Positions 1 to 8,573 of a DNA stretch of 64,000 nt are shown here, one piece after another (the stretch's first letter is position 1; every line of letters starts with the position of its first letter). The stretch is taken from assembly GCF_023630175.1 (NCBI RefSeq), contig NZ_JALLIN010000041.1, positions 1 through 64,000 of the forward strand. Reading direction: 5' to 3'. The position numbers and the translations under genes are program-made. The notes under the pieces are model-generated. The model was not told where the DNA came from. It ran no database searches and saw nothing but the letters and a program-made list of their open reading frames with translations. This DNA comes from Streptomyces cellostaticus (GTDB lineage Bacteria; Actinomycetota; Actinomycetes; Streptomycetales; Streptomycetaceae).

Positions 1-100
1 GGTCGAACCGGCCCTGACCGAGGGCGCGGAGGTCCCCGGCCTGGACGCCTCCACCCGGGCGCTCGTGGCCAAGTACCGGGAGCTGCGCGGCCGTAGCTGA
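1..100 (+). CDS. 3' end of an unidentified gene (partial)
   Basis: The first complete codon of this reading frame is at base 2 and the frame runs 32 codons to a TGA at 98-100. Codon use is strongly GC at third positions, like the neighbouring genes. The residue tail ends in a basic, helix-prone stretch (LVAKYRELRGRS). Too little remains to assign a family. It faces the leftward FtsX permease gene, so the 48 bases between them are a convergent junction. Confidence 0.55.
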   Translation, partial: VEPALTEGAEVPGLDASTRALVAKYRELRGRS

Positions 101-148
101 CGCGGGCGGCCCGCCGGGTCCGGAGGCGGGTGCTTCGGGGCCCGGCGC

Positions 149-2431
149 TCAGGCCACCGCGCTCAGCGTGTCAGCCTGCCGCCGCCGGGCCGCCCGGGTG
201 GCGGGCAGCGCCGTCAGGGCGGCGGCACCCAGCACGGCGCCCGCGCCCAGCGCGAGCAGCGCACCGGGCGGGGGCGACTGGGCGATGCCGGCGCCGATAC
301 CGCTGGAGTCGCCCTGGGCGTCGATCAGCCGGTGTGCCAGGGGCAGCCCCAGCCCCGTGGCGGCGACCGCCGCCGCCAGCGCCGTACAGGTCGTCGCCGT
401 GACCGTGATCGCGCCGATCTGCCGCGGTGACATGCCGATGGCCCGCAGGGCCAGCACGTCCCGCTCGCCCTCCCGGACGCTGCCGCCGATCGCGGTGAGC
501 AGCTCGACGAGACCGATGAGGGCGAGCACCGCGACCAGCCCGGCGACGACCGCGCGCAGCGGTGACAGCCCGTCGGCCGGGTTCGGCACGGCATGCACGT
601 CCAGGTGCCCGTGCCCGGCCGCGGCGAGCGCGGCCGCGACCCGCCGCGGATCGGCGCCGGGACGCAGCCGGAGCTGGTAGAACGCGGGGGACAGGGCGGG
701 GTCGTTCTCGCGCAGGGTGTCCACGGAGGTCGTCACGACCCGGCCTGCGTTCTGCGGTTCGAGGCTGCGGCCCACGATGTGCAGGATCTGCGGTCGCTCG
801 CCCACCGTCATCCGCACCCAGTCACCGACGTGTACGTGCAGCAGGTCGAGCAGGCCCTGTCCGGCCACCGCCTCGTCCGGCCCGCGCGCGGCCCGGCCCT
901 CGGCGAGCGCGTACGGGTAGGGCCGGTCGCGGGTGCCGAGGCCGCGCAGCGCGATCGTCCCGGTCTGGCCGGGCACCAGCGCGGCCACCTCGACCCCGGG
1001 ATAGGCGGCGTCGACCCGGCGGTCGGCCGCCAGCACCGCCCGCAGGCCCGCGTCGTCCAGGGCGCCGTCCGGACGGACCGCCAGCGCGGCGGGCAGACCC
1101 ACCCGCTCCGGGCTGCTGTGGAAGCGGTCGATGGTCGTCCAGGCGCTGAGTGCCACCACGATCAGGGTCAGCGGCAGCGTCAGCCGGGCCACGCCGGCCA
1201 GCGACCGGCCGCGGCCCGCGAACGCCTTGTGGCAGCCGAGGACGAGCGCGGCCGGCAGCCGCAGCCCCAGGGCGCGGCGCGCCGGGCCGGTCAGCCGGCC
1301 GCCCGCCGGAGCGGACGGACGCGGTACCGGTACCGGCGGCACCCGGCCCGCCCGCCAGGCCGCGAGCCCCGTCGTCAGAGCGATGAACAGCACCGCGCCC
1401 ACGGGTACGGCGGACAGCGCGACGGTGTGCCCGGGCAGTGTCTGCCACAGGCCCACCGCGTCGCCGAGCCGCCCCGGGACCCGGCGGCCGCATCCCTCGG
1501 TGAGTGCCGCCGCGGCCACCGCGCCGAACGCCGCGTACGCCAGGTGCTGCAGCAGGAAGACCCGCACCACCTGCCCGGGCGTGAAGCCGATCGCCTTGAG
1601 CACCGAGATGTCCCGCAGATGGCCGCGGATGCGGGTGCCGATCGCGCCGTGCACGGCGAATCCCGCGGCCACCAGGGCGCCCAGCCCGAACAGGCCGAGC
1701 ACCTGGCCGAGCAGCCGGTTCTCGCCCTGCGCCGCGGCCCGGGCCTGCCGCCAGGTGGAGACCTCGCCGACCGCGCCCGCGCCCAGCACGGTGACGGCGC
1801 GCTGCACCGCGTAGTCCGTGTCGGCCGGGTCGCCCAGGCGCAGCCCGGTCACCTGGCCGCCGGGGGCGCGCACGGCGGACGGCAGGGCCCAGACCAGGCC
1901 GGGCCGGGATCCGGGGCTGTAGCCGGGTTCGGCGCTGTCCGCGATGCCGGCCACGGTGAGCGTCCGGGCGGTGCCGGGCAGTGTGAGGACGTCGCCGGGC
2001 TCGGCGAGCAGCGCCCGGGCCAGCCGGCTCTCCAGGACCACGCCGTCCGGCCGCCCCGGGGCCAGCCAGTGGCCCGCGGTGAGCACCGGGCGCCCGACCG
2101 AGGGCAGCCGCGGTGTGCCGCGCAGTTCCACGGCGGCCCGGGCACCGCGGTCGGCGACGGTGGCGGACTCGGTGGGGTAGGGGCCGGCGACGGACTCGAC
2201 ACCGTCCAGCCGGGCGAGCTCGCGGGCGTCCGCCGAGGCGGCGGTGTGGATCCACACATGGGCCCCGCGGGCCTGGGTGAAGGTCCGCTGCCAGGGGTTG
2301 GTGGCGTAGCCGAACAGGGCGGCGGCCAGCAGCAGGGAGGCCACGATGCCGGCGGTGGCGAGCGTGATGAACAGCGCCTCGCCGCGGTGCGTGCGCAGAT
2401 CGGAGTGGGCCCAGCGCAGGGTGGCTCGCAC
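149..2431 (-). CDS. ABC transporter permease, FtsX family (760 aa)
   Basis: Large FtsX/MacB-type permease, expected to work with the ATPase encoded immediately upstream in exporting a lipophilic compound or acting on the envelope. It starts with GTG. A first membrane helix lies at about residues 18-44, followed by an extracellular domain. A three-helix core near residues 240-330 carries the family signature ISVLKAIGFTPGQV. A second half has another ectodomain and a core with the related LALRAIGMSPRQI, so the protein is an internally duplicated two-core FtsX permease, as is common in actinobacteria. It is separated by about 116 bases from the ATPase gene and is the last gene of the padR-led unit. 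The substrate cannot be read from sequence. Confidence 0.9.
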   Translation of the reverse strand: MRATLRWAHSDLRTHRGEALFITLATAGIVASLLLAAALFGYATNPWQRTFTQARGAHVWIHTAASADARELARLDGVESVAGPYPTESATVADRGARAAVELRGTPRLPSVGRPVLTAGHWLAPGRPDGVVLESRLARALLAEPGDVLTLPGTARTLTVAGIADSAEPGYSPGSRPGLVWALPSAVRAPGGQVTGLRLGDPADTDYAVQRAVTVLGAGAVGEVSTWRQARAAAQGENRLLGQVLGLFGLGALVAAGFAVHGAIGTRIRGHLRDISVLKAIGFTPGQVVRVFLLQHLAYAAFGAVAAAALTEGCGRRVPGRLGDAVGLWQTLPGHTVALSAVPVGAVLFIALTTGLAAWRAGRVPPVPVPRPSAPAGGRLTGPARRALGLRLPAALVLGCHKAFAGRGRSLAGVARLTLPLTLIVVALSAWTTIDRFHSSPERVGLPAALAVRPDGALDDAGLRAVLAADRRVDAAYPGVEVAALVPGQTGTIALRGLGTRDRPYPYALAEGRAARGPDEAVAGQGLLDLLHVHVGDWVRMTVGERPQILHIVGRSLEPQNAGRVVTTSVDTLRENDPALSPAFYQLRLRPGADPRRVAAALAAAGHGHLDVHAVPNPADGLSPLRAVVAGLVAVLALIGLVELLTAIGGSVREGERDVLALRAIGMSPRQIGAITVTATTCTALAAAVAATGLGLPLAHRLIDAQGDSSGIGAGIAQSPPPGALLALGAGAVLGAAALTALPATRAARRRQADTLSAVA

Positions 2432-2547
2432 GGCTCAGTCCCCGGTCCCGCGGCCGTGCGGCCGGTGGGCGGTCGGTCGGTGCGCCGCCGGGCCGTGAAC
2501 CGTCGGTTCCCGCGTCATCGGTCCGTGCCCCGTCGGCCGGTGCGCCA

Positions 2548-3297
2548 TCAGTCCCTCAGCTCCAGCACACCCGCGGTCCCCTGCTTCCGGGGCGGGGCAC
2601 CGTCCAGGACCGCGTCGTCGGCGATCCGGCCGTCGAAGAAGCTGATCACGCGGTCGGCGGCGCTGGCCAGCCGGGCGTCGTGGGTGACCAGGACGATGCT
2701 CTGCCCGCGTCCGTGGAAGCGGGACAGCAGCCGCATCACCTCGCGGGTGCCCTTGCTGTCCAGGCTGCCGGCGGGCTCGTCGGCCAGCAGCAGCGGCGGA
2801 TGGTTGACCAGGGCGCGGGCCAGCGCGACGCGCTGCTGCTCGCCGCCGGACAGCTCGCCCGGCATGCTGCGCTCCTTGCCCGCGAGGCCCAGCTCGGCGA
2901 GGAGTTCCTCGCGCTCGGCCCGGGCGCGCTTCGGGGGCACGCCGGCGAGCAGGGCGGGCAGCTCGACGTTGTCCGCGACCGACAGGTTCGAGACCAGGTT
3001 GAAGAACTGGAAGACGATCCCGATGGCCTTGCGGCGCTCCACCGCCCAGCGCGCCTCGCTGAAGGAGTCCGTGCACCGGCCGTCGAGCCGGATGCTCCCC
3101 CGGTCCGGCCGCTGCAGTCCGCCGAGCAGGTGCAGCAGCGTGGACTTGCCGGCTCCGGACGGCCCGGTGATCGCCACGAACTCGCCGCGCGCCACGCTCA
3201 GGTCGACCCCGCGCACGGCGTGCGCGGGCGCGCCCCCGCCGTGGTGGGTCTTCACCAGTCCCTCGGCGCGCAGCAGCGGAACGGAGCCGTCGTTCAC
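2548..3297 (-). CDS. ABC transporter ATP-binding protein (MacB/LolD type)
   Basis: Nucleotide-binding subunit of about 249 aa for the neighbouring FtsX permease. Visible motifs are Walker A GPSGAGKST, signature LSGGEQQRVALARAL, Walker B LLLADEPAGSLDS and the switch histidine in VLVTHD. The GSLD after Walker B is typical of the MacB/LolD group. I place the start at GTG 3297 because it overlaps the padR stop as GTGA, implying translational coupling; an upstream in-frame start would extend into padR. The C-terminal tail (residues about 220-249) is poorly conserved. Confidence 0.92.
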   Translation of the reverse strand: MNDGSVPLLRAEGLVKTHHGGGAPAHAVRGVDLSVARGEFVAITGPSGAGKSTLLHLLGGLQRPDRGSIRLDGRCTDSFSEARWAVERRKAIGIVFQFFNLVSNLSVADNVELPALLAGVPPKRARAEREELLAELGLAGKERSMPGELSGGEQQRVALARALVNHPPLLLADEPAGSLDSKGTREVMRLLSRFHGRGQSIVLVTHDARLASAADRVISFFDGRIADDAVLDGAPPRKQGTAGVLELRD

Positions 3298-3809
3298 TCC
3301 GGTTCCTCCAGTTCCTCCTGGCACCGCTCCAGCCAGTCGAGGTCGGCCTGCAGGTGCAGCATGGCGCCCTCGATGAGCAGCTGGGCGATTCGGTTGTCCC
3401 GGCTCTCGGCCGCGGCCAGTTTCGACAGATCGCGCATGGTGTTGAGGTACTGGCGCCGCTGTCTGTTGATGAGTGCGATCTGGTCGGCGAGACCGGTCTG
3501 CGGGGCCAGTGCGAGCTTCATGAAGAACTCGTCCCGTACCCGCGGCTCGTCCTCGGTCTCCTCGAACCAGGCGTGCAGCGCCTCCCGCCCGGCGTCGGTG
3601 AGGTGGTAGACCTTCTTGTTGGGCCGGCTCGACTGCTCGACGTCCTCGCCCTCGATCAGTCCCGACTTCTCGAGGCGGCCGAGGGTCACGTAGATCTGGC
3701 CGACGTTCGGCTGAGGGTACGCGGAGCCCAGCAGTTGCTCAAGGTCCTGTTTCAGCTCGTAACCGTGCGCCGGGCCACGCGCGAGGAGTGCCAGGAGAGG
3801 CAGCCGCAC
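3294..3809 (-). CDS. PadR family transcriptional regulator (about 171 aa)
   Basis: Winged-helix PadR protein with the typical N-terminal LPLLALLARGPAHGYEL, the wing region YVTLGRLEKSGLIEGE, and a C-terminal dimerisation domain like that of virulence-activator AphA. The start is GTG 3809, chosen because an AGGAGG ribosome site lies eight bases upstream. A longer in-frame version to 3899 would begin with Arg-rich residues lacking any family match. PadR repressors commonly control adjacent ABC exporters, so it probably regulates itself and the two downstream transporter genes through a DNA site in the 307-bp divergent region ahead of it. Confidence 0.9.
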   Translation of the reverse strand: MRLPLLALLARGPAHGYELKQDLEQLLGSAYPQPNVGQIYVTLGRLEKSGLIEGEDVEQSSRPNKKVYHLTDAGREALHAWFEETEDEPRVRDEFFMKLALAPQTGLADQIALINRQRRQYLNTMRDLSKLAAAESRDNRIAQLLIEGAMLHLQADLDWLERCQEELEEPE

Positions 3810-4037
3810 TCGTGCTCTCCTCCTGTCTCCGGCGATGTGCTCCAGGCCCACGGGGCCCGGTGTCGGCCTCACGCCTGCCCGGCGGCGACCGGCACGCACG
3901 CTCGCCGCGTCGCCGAACCGCCCGCGCGGCTTTCGCCACGAGGACGCTGCGGTACCTTGCGATCCTACGCGCCGGTCGCCGCCGGGCCCGCCAGCGGGCG
4001 GACGACGTGAGATTGACGCCAGGCCCTAGTATCGCCC

Positions 4038-4052
4038 ATACCTAACAGGTAT
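4038..4052. promoter_or_regulatory. Inverted repeat, candidate PadR operator
   Basis: Perfect 6-3-6 inverted repeat ATACCT-AAC-AGGTAT in the 307-bp gap between padR (leftward) and the solute-binding-protein gene (rightward). It lies 65 bases before the latter's start. The length and AT-rich arms resemble PadR sites. The rest of the gap (3810-4037, 4053-4116) shows no gene. Which of the two divergent units it controls is not decided by the sequence. Confidence 0.45.
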
Positions 4053-4116
4053 ACATGGCCTCTGACTCCCGGGCGAGGGTGCCCGGAGCCTGGTGTACGT
4101 GTTCAGGGAGGAACCT

Positions 4117-5388
4117 ATGCGGTGGATGCGCGCCGCCGGTAGGGGGCTCCTGGTTCTCGCCGTGGTCCTGTCCGGGTACGTGGCCTCCGGCGCCCGGGCC
4201 GGGGAAGCCGGCGACGGCGGGCGCGGACCGCTCACCCTGGCCACCGCCGGCGACCTGACCAGCTACCTGGGGCCGCTGCTGCAGGGCTGGAACCGCACCC
4301 ATCCCGGCGAGGAGGTGACCCTGGTCGAGCTGCCGGACTCCGCCGACGAGACGTACGCGCAGATGACCACGGACCTGCGCGGCGGCGACCGGGGCCGGTT
4401 CGACGTCCTCAACATCGACGTGAACTGGACCGCAGAGTTCGCCGCGGCCGGCTGGATCCGCCCGCTGCCCGGTGACCGGTTCCCGCTCGGCGGTTTCCTG
4501 AAGCCGGTGGTGAGGACCGCCAGGTACGACGGGCGGCTGTACGCCGTCCCGTACGTCACCAACGCGGGGCTGCTGCTGTACCGCAAGGACGTCCTGGCCA
4601 GGGCCGGCGTGCCGGCGCCGCGCACCTGGGCCGAACTGGAGCGCGACGCGAAGACCATCGCGCCCCGATACGGGCTGGACGGATACGCGGGCCAGTTCCT
4701 GCCCTACGAGGGCCTCACGGTCAACGCGGCCGAGGCGGTCTACTCGGCGGGCGGCACCATCCTCGGTGACGAGGGAGCCCGCGTCACCGTGGACTCCGAC
4801 GCGGCCCGCGAGGGCATCGGCTTCCTCGCCCGGGGCCTGCGCGAGGGCTGGATACCCAGGGCGGCGCTGACGTACAAGGAGGAGGAGTCCAAGGAGGCGT
4901 TCCTGGCCGGCCGGCTGCTCTTCCTGCGCAACTGGCCCTACGCCTACGCGGCCGCCTCGGCCCGGGGCTCCAGGGTCGCCGGCCGGATCGGCGCGGTACC
5001 GCTGCCCGGACCCGACGGGCCGGGCAAGAGCGTCCTCGGCGGATCCAACCTGGCCGTCAACACCCATGCCCGGCATCCGGACTCCGCCGCGCGTCTGATC
5101 GCCTACCTCACGAGCGAGCGCGTCCAGCGCCAGGTACTGACCCGGGGCGCGCTGCCTCCCGTGCGGGCCTCCCTCTACGACGACCCGGCCCTGATCGCGC
5201 GGTTCCCCTATCTGCCGACCCTGCGCGCCGCCGTCATGTCGGCCGAGCCGCGCCCCACGAGCCCGCGCTACGACCAGGTCAGCCTGGTCGTCCAGGCTGT
5301 CGTGCACGACGCGCTGACCGGGCGGCAGACGCCCTCGGCCGCGGTGCGCCGGCTGGCGCGGGAGCTCGACGCCGTCACCGGTCGCTGA
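4117..5388 (+). CDS. Extracellular solute-binding protein, sugar ABC transporter family 1
   Basis: About 423 aa, family-1 periplasmic-type sugar-binding fold: GPLTLATAGDL at the mature N terminus, the hinge segment LYAVPYVTNAGLLLYRKDVL, and GGSNLAVNTHARHPDSAARLIAYL near the C terminus. The start ATG 4117 follows GGGAGGAA. The signal peptide is unusual: where a lipobox LSGC is expected the protein has LSGY (Tyr21, codon TAC at 4177-4179), so lipid anchoring by the usual route is not possible. An Ala-X-Ala-like site (ARA) follows. It precedes an alpha-glucosidase and a complete second transporter set with its own binding lipoprotein, so it may be an accessory receptor or belong to another permease. 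Confidence 0.85.
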   Translation: MRWMRAAGRGLLVLAVVLSGYVASGARAGEAGDGGRGPLTLATAGDLTSYLGPLLQGWNRTHPGEEVTLVELPDSADETYAQMTTDLRGGDRGRFDVLNIDVNWTAEFAAAGWIRPLPGDRFPLGGFLKPVVRTARYDGRLYAVPYVTNAGLLLYRKDVLARAGVPAPRTWAELERDAKTIAPRYGLDGYAGQFLPYEGLTVNAAEAVYSAGGTILGDEGARVTVDSDAAREGIGFLARGLREGWIPRAALTYKEEESKEAFLAGRLLFLRNWPYAYAAASARGSRVAGRIGAVPLPGPDGPGKSVLGGSNLAVNTHARHPDSAARLIAYLTSERVQRQVLTRGALPPVRASLYDDPALIARFPYLPTLRAAVMSAEPRPTSPRYDQVSLVVQAVVHDALTGRQTPSAAVRRLARELDAVTGR

Positions 5389-5399
5389 CTCCTCTGCTA

Positions 5400-5416
5400 G
5401 TTACTTGTTAAGTAAC
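5400..5416. promoter_or_regulatory. 17-bp inverted repeat upstream of the alpha-glucoside operon
   Basis: Perfect 7-3-7 inverted repeat GTTACTT-GTT-AAGTAAC just after the stop of the first binding protein and about 85 bases upstream of the likely -35 of the alpha-glucosidase promoter. It is AT-rich within a GC-rich region, as expected for an operator of a sugar-responsive repressor. No regulator gene of the LacI or GntR type is present in the window next to it. Confidence 0.4.
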
Positions 5417-5498
5417 GCGGACATCTCAACTGCATTCGGAATGCCCGAATAGATCCGGATTTGCGAACCCAACTCTTCAGTAGTGTTCGTTCTCTTCA

Positions 5499-5537
5499 TT
5501 GACACCTCTGCGACACGCCTACCTAACATGCATGCAT
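5499..5537 (+). promoter_or_regulatory. Likely promoter of alpha-glucosidase/transport operon with overlapping palindrome
   Basis: TTGACA at 5499-5504 is followed, 19 bases on, by TAACAT at 5524-5529, a sigma-70-like pair (spacing slightly long). The 10-bp self-complementary ATGCATGCAT (5528-5537) sits over the end of the -10 and the expected transcription start. This places the start site near 5536, which argues for the downstream TTG at 5571 as the translation start rather than the ATG at 5532. Confidence 0.45.
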
Positions 5538-5570
5538 AACTGCTGCCCTCCACAGAGACAGGCCACAGGG

Positions 5571-7193
5571 TTGAACAGGCATCATTGGTGGCGTGACGCG
5601 GTGATCTACCAGGTCTACGTCCGCAGCTTCCTCGACAGCACCGGCGACGGTGTCGGCGATCTGGCCGGCGTCCGCGCCGGACTGCCGTACCTCAAGAAGC
5701 TCGGCGTCGACGGGATCTGGCTGAGCCCGTTCTACCCCTCGCCCCAGCACGACCACGGCTACGACGTCGCCGACTACCGCGACGTCGACCCGCTCTTCGG
5801 CGACCTCGCCGAGTTCGACCTGCTGATGGCGGCCGCCCGCCGGCTGGGGATCAGGGTGCTGCTGGACATCGTCCCCAACCACTGCTCCAGCGAGCACCCG
5901 TGGTTCCGCGAGGCGCTGGCCTCCGCGCCCGGCAGCCCGGCCCGCGCCCGCTTCCACTTCGCCGACGGGCGCGGCCCCGCCGGCGGTGAACCCCCCAACA
6001 ACTGGCACGCCATGTTCGGCGGCCCGGCCTGGACCCGGGTCACCGAGGCGGACGGCCGGCCCGGGCAGTGGTACCTGCACATGTTCACGCCCGAACAGCC
6101 CGACTGGAACTGGCGCGACCCCGAGATCCCCGAGGAGTTCGACCGCGTCCTGCGCTTCTGGCTGGACCGCGGCGTGGACGGCTTCCGCATCGACGTCGCC
6201 GCCGGACTGTTCAAGCACCCCGAACTGCCCGACTCGCCCGACCCGGAGGCCGATGCCCGCACCCGCGACTCGGTCAACCCGCTGGCCTGGAACCAGCCGG
6301 AGGTGCACGACGTGTGGCGGCGGTGGCGGGCCACCTGCGAGGAGTACACCGCCCGCGACGGCCGCGAGCGCCTGCTGGTCGGCGAGGTCTCCGTGCCCAC
6401 CGCCCGTGAACACGCCCGGTACGTCCGCCCCGACGAACTCCACCAGGCCTTCTTCTTCGACCTGCTCGGCGCCCCCTGGGACGCCGACGCCTTCCGCAAG
6501 GTCGTCTCCGAGGCCATGCAGGACATCGCCGGCACCGGCTCGACCGTCACCTGGGTCCTCAACAACCACGACCAGGTGCGCACCGTCACCCGCTACGGCG
6601 AGCCCGCCACCGGGGGCAGCGGCCTCGGGCCCGCCCGCGCCCGCGCCGCCGCACTGCTGATGCTGGCCCTGCCCGGCGCCGCGTACATCTACCAGGGCGA
6701 GGAACTGGGCCTGCCCGAGGTCGTCGACCTGCCCGACGACGTGCTCACCGACCCCATCTTCCACCGCACCGGAAGCCGGGCCCGCATCCGTGACGGCTGC
6801 CGGGTGCCCCTGCCGTGGTCCGGACAGGCCTCCCCGTTCGGCTTCACCTCCGGCGCGGAGAGCGCCAAACCCTGGCTGCCGCAGCCGGAGTACTTCGCCG
6901 AGTACGCCACCGACCGGGCCCTCGCCGACACCCGCTCCTTCTGGCACCTGTACCGCGACGGGCTGCAACTGCGCTCCTCACTGCCCCAGTTGGGCGAGGG
7001 GACGCTGCGCTGGCTGGACACCCCGCCCGGCGTCCTCGGTTTCGTCCGCGGCGACGGCCTGGTCTGCGCCGTCAACTTCACCACCTCGCCGACCCCGGCA
7101 CCGGCGTCCGGCACGCCCCTGCTGTCCAGCGGGCCCTGCCCGGCCGGGGTGCTGCCCGGCTCGACGGCCGCCTGGTGGCTCACCGACCTCTGA
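5571..7193 (+). CDS. GH13 alpha-glucosidase (about 540 aa)
   Basis: Cytoplasmic oligo-1,6-/alpha-1,4-glucosidase of glycoside hydrolase family 13, releasing glucose from imported malto- or isomalto-oligosaccharides. It opens with the family start HHWWRDAVIYQVYVRSF. With the TTG at 5571 as residue 1, the catalytic triad is Asp208 (GFRID), Glu272 (VGEVS) and Asp334 (NNHDQ). The (beta/alpha)8 barrel is complete and has the usual length. The TTG start is supported by the promoter position and by family alignment; an ATG at 5532 would add 13 residues including two cysteines not typical of the family. The operon continues with a binding protein and two permeases, so uptake and hydrolysis are coupled. 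No signal peptide is seen. Confidence 0.92.
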   Translation: MNRHHWWRDAVIYQVYVRSFLDSTGDGVGDLAGVRAGLPYLKKLGVDGIWLSPFYPSPQHDHGYDVADYRDVDPLFGDLAEFDLLMAAARRLGIRVLLDIVPNHCSSEHPWFREALASAPGSPARARFHFADGRGPAGGEPPNNWHAMFGGPAWTRVTEADGRPGQWYLHMFTPEQPDWNWRDPEIPEEFDRVLRFWLDRGVDGFRIDVAAGLFKHPELPDSPDPEADARTRDSVNPLAWNQPEVHDVWRRWRATCEEYTARDGRERLLVGEVSVPTAREHARYVRPDELHQAFFFDLLGAPWDADAFRKVVSEAMQDIAGTGSTVTWVLNNHDQVRTVTRYGEPATGGSGLGPARARAAALLMLALPGAAYIYQGEELGLPEVVDLPDDVLTDPIFHRTGSRARIRDGCRVPLPWSGQASPFGFTSGAESAKPWLPQPEYFAEYATDRALADTRSFWHLYRDGLQLRSSLPQLGEGTLRWLDTPPGVLGFVRGDGLVCAVNFTTSPTPAPASGTPLLSSGPCPAGVLPGSTAAWWLTDL

Positions 7194-7242
7194 CCTGCCC
7201 CCGCTCCACGTCAACTCCCACCCTCCCGAAGGGACATCAACG

Positions 7243-8565
7243 ATGATGCGACGTACCACCCTGCTCACCGGCTGCACCGCCCTCGCCCTGGCGCTCGGCG
7301 CGACCGCCTGCGACGGCGACCCCGTCTCCGCCGGCGGCGGCGACAAGGCGCTCAGCGGCCAGACCGTCACCGTGGCCGGTGTCTGGTCCGGCAGCGAACA
7401 GAAGAACTTCCAGAAGGTGCTGGACGCCTTCACCGCGAAGACCGGCGCCAGGACCCGGTTCGTCTCCACCGGCGACAACGTCTCCACGGTCGTCGGCAGC
7501 AAGATCGAGGGCGGCAACGCACCCGACGTGGTGATGGTCCCCCAGGTCGGCGTGCTCCAGCAGTTCGCGAAGAAGGGCTGGCTCCAGCCGCTGTCCGCCA
7601 CCACGGGCAAGTCCGTGGACGCGGGCTACGCGCCCGTGTGGAAGAAGTACGGCAGCGTCGACGGCACCCTCTACGGCCTCTACTTCAAGGCCGCCCACAA
7701 GTCGACCGTCTGGTACAGCCCCGACGCGCTCGCCCAGGCGGGGGTCGAGCCGCCGAAGACCTACGACGAGATGCTCAAGGCCGGGCACACCGTCTCCGAC
7801 TCCGGGCTCGCCGCCTTCGCCGTCGCCGGGCAGGACGGCTGGACCCTCACCGACTGGTTCGAGAACATCTACCTCTCCCAGGCCGGTCCCGAGAAGTACG
7901 ACGCCCTCGCCGCGCACAGGCTGAAGTGGACGGACGCCTCCGTCGTCCGGTCGCTCGGCACCCTGGGCAAGCTGTTCAAGGACAAGCAGCTGGTCGCGGG
8001 CGGCCGGAAGGGCGCCCTCAACACCGACTTCCCGGGCTCGGTGGAGAAGGTGTTCGGGCCGAAGCCGCAGGCCGGCCTGGTCTACGAGGGCGACTTCGTC
8101 GCCGGTGTCGCCCACGACCAGTTCCAGCGGAGCATCGGCGAGGACGCGGACTTCTTCCCGTTCCCGGCCGTGGGCGGCGGCAAGGCCCCGGTGGTCAGCG
8201 GCGGCGACGCGGCCGTCGTCCTCAAGGACGGCAAGAACGCGAAGGCGGGCATGAAGCTCCTGGAGTACCTGGCGACCCCCGAGGCCGCGGCCGTCTGGGC
8301 GAAGGCGGGCGGCTTCCTGTCCCCGAACAGGAAGCTCGACCTCTCCTCCTACGGCGACGACGTCACCCGCGCCACCGCCAAGTCCCTCGTCGGCGCCGGT
8401 GACTCGGTCCGCTTCGACATGTCCGACCAGGCACCGGCCGCCTTCGGCGGCACCAAGGGCGCCGGCGAGTGGAAGCTCCTGCAGGACTTCCTGCGCGACC
8501 CGTCCGACCCGGCGGGGACCGCGGCGAAGCTCGAGGCCGCCGCGACCAAGGCCTACCAGGACTGA
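7243..8565 (+). CDS. Sugar ABC transporter substrate-binding lipoprotein (MalE-like)
   Basis: 440 aa, lipoprotein signal with ATAC lipobox (Cys23), then the family-1 sugar-binding fold with KNFQKVLDAFTAKTGARTRF and PDVVMVPQVGVL near the N terminus. The start ATG 7243 has GAAGGGA eight bases upstream; a second ATG follows directly. It is expected to capture alpha-glucosides outside the cell and deliver them to the two permeases encoded next. Spacing to the permease gene is eight bases. No ATPase gene is present in the cluster, so a shared ATPase such as MsiK, used by many Streptomyces sugar importers, would have to energise it. Confidence 0.92.
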   Translation: MMRRTTLLTGCTALALALGATACDGDPVSAGGGDKALSGQTVTVAGVWSGSEQKNFQKVLDAFTAKTGARTRFVSTGDNVSTVVGSKIEGGNAPDVVMVPQVGVLQQFAKKGWLQPLSATTGKSVDAGYAPVWKKYGSVDGTLYGLYFKAAHKSTVWYSPDALAQAGVEPPKTYDEMLKAGHTVSDSGLAAFAVAGQDGWTLTDWFENIYLSQAGPEKYDALAAHRLKWTDASVVRSLGTLGKLFKDKQLVAGGRKGALNTDFPGSVEKVFGPKPQAGLVYEGDFVAGVAHDQFQRSIGEDADFFPFPAVGGGKAPVVSGGDAAVVLKDGKNAKAGMKLLEYLATPEAAAVWAKAGGFLSPNRKLDLSSYGDDVTRATAKSLVGAGDSVRFDMSDQAPAAFGGTKGAGEWKLLQDFLRDPSDPAGTAAKLEAAATKAYQD

Positions 8566-8573
8566 CCGGACCG

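Noticed and set aside
593..3376. Rightward 927-codon frame over the FtsX/ATPase genes
   Set aside because: Antisense to clear ABC transporter motifs; composition is that of a shadow frame.
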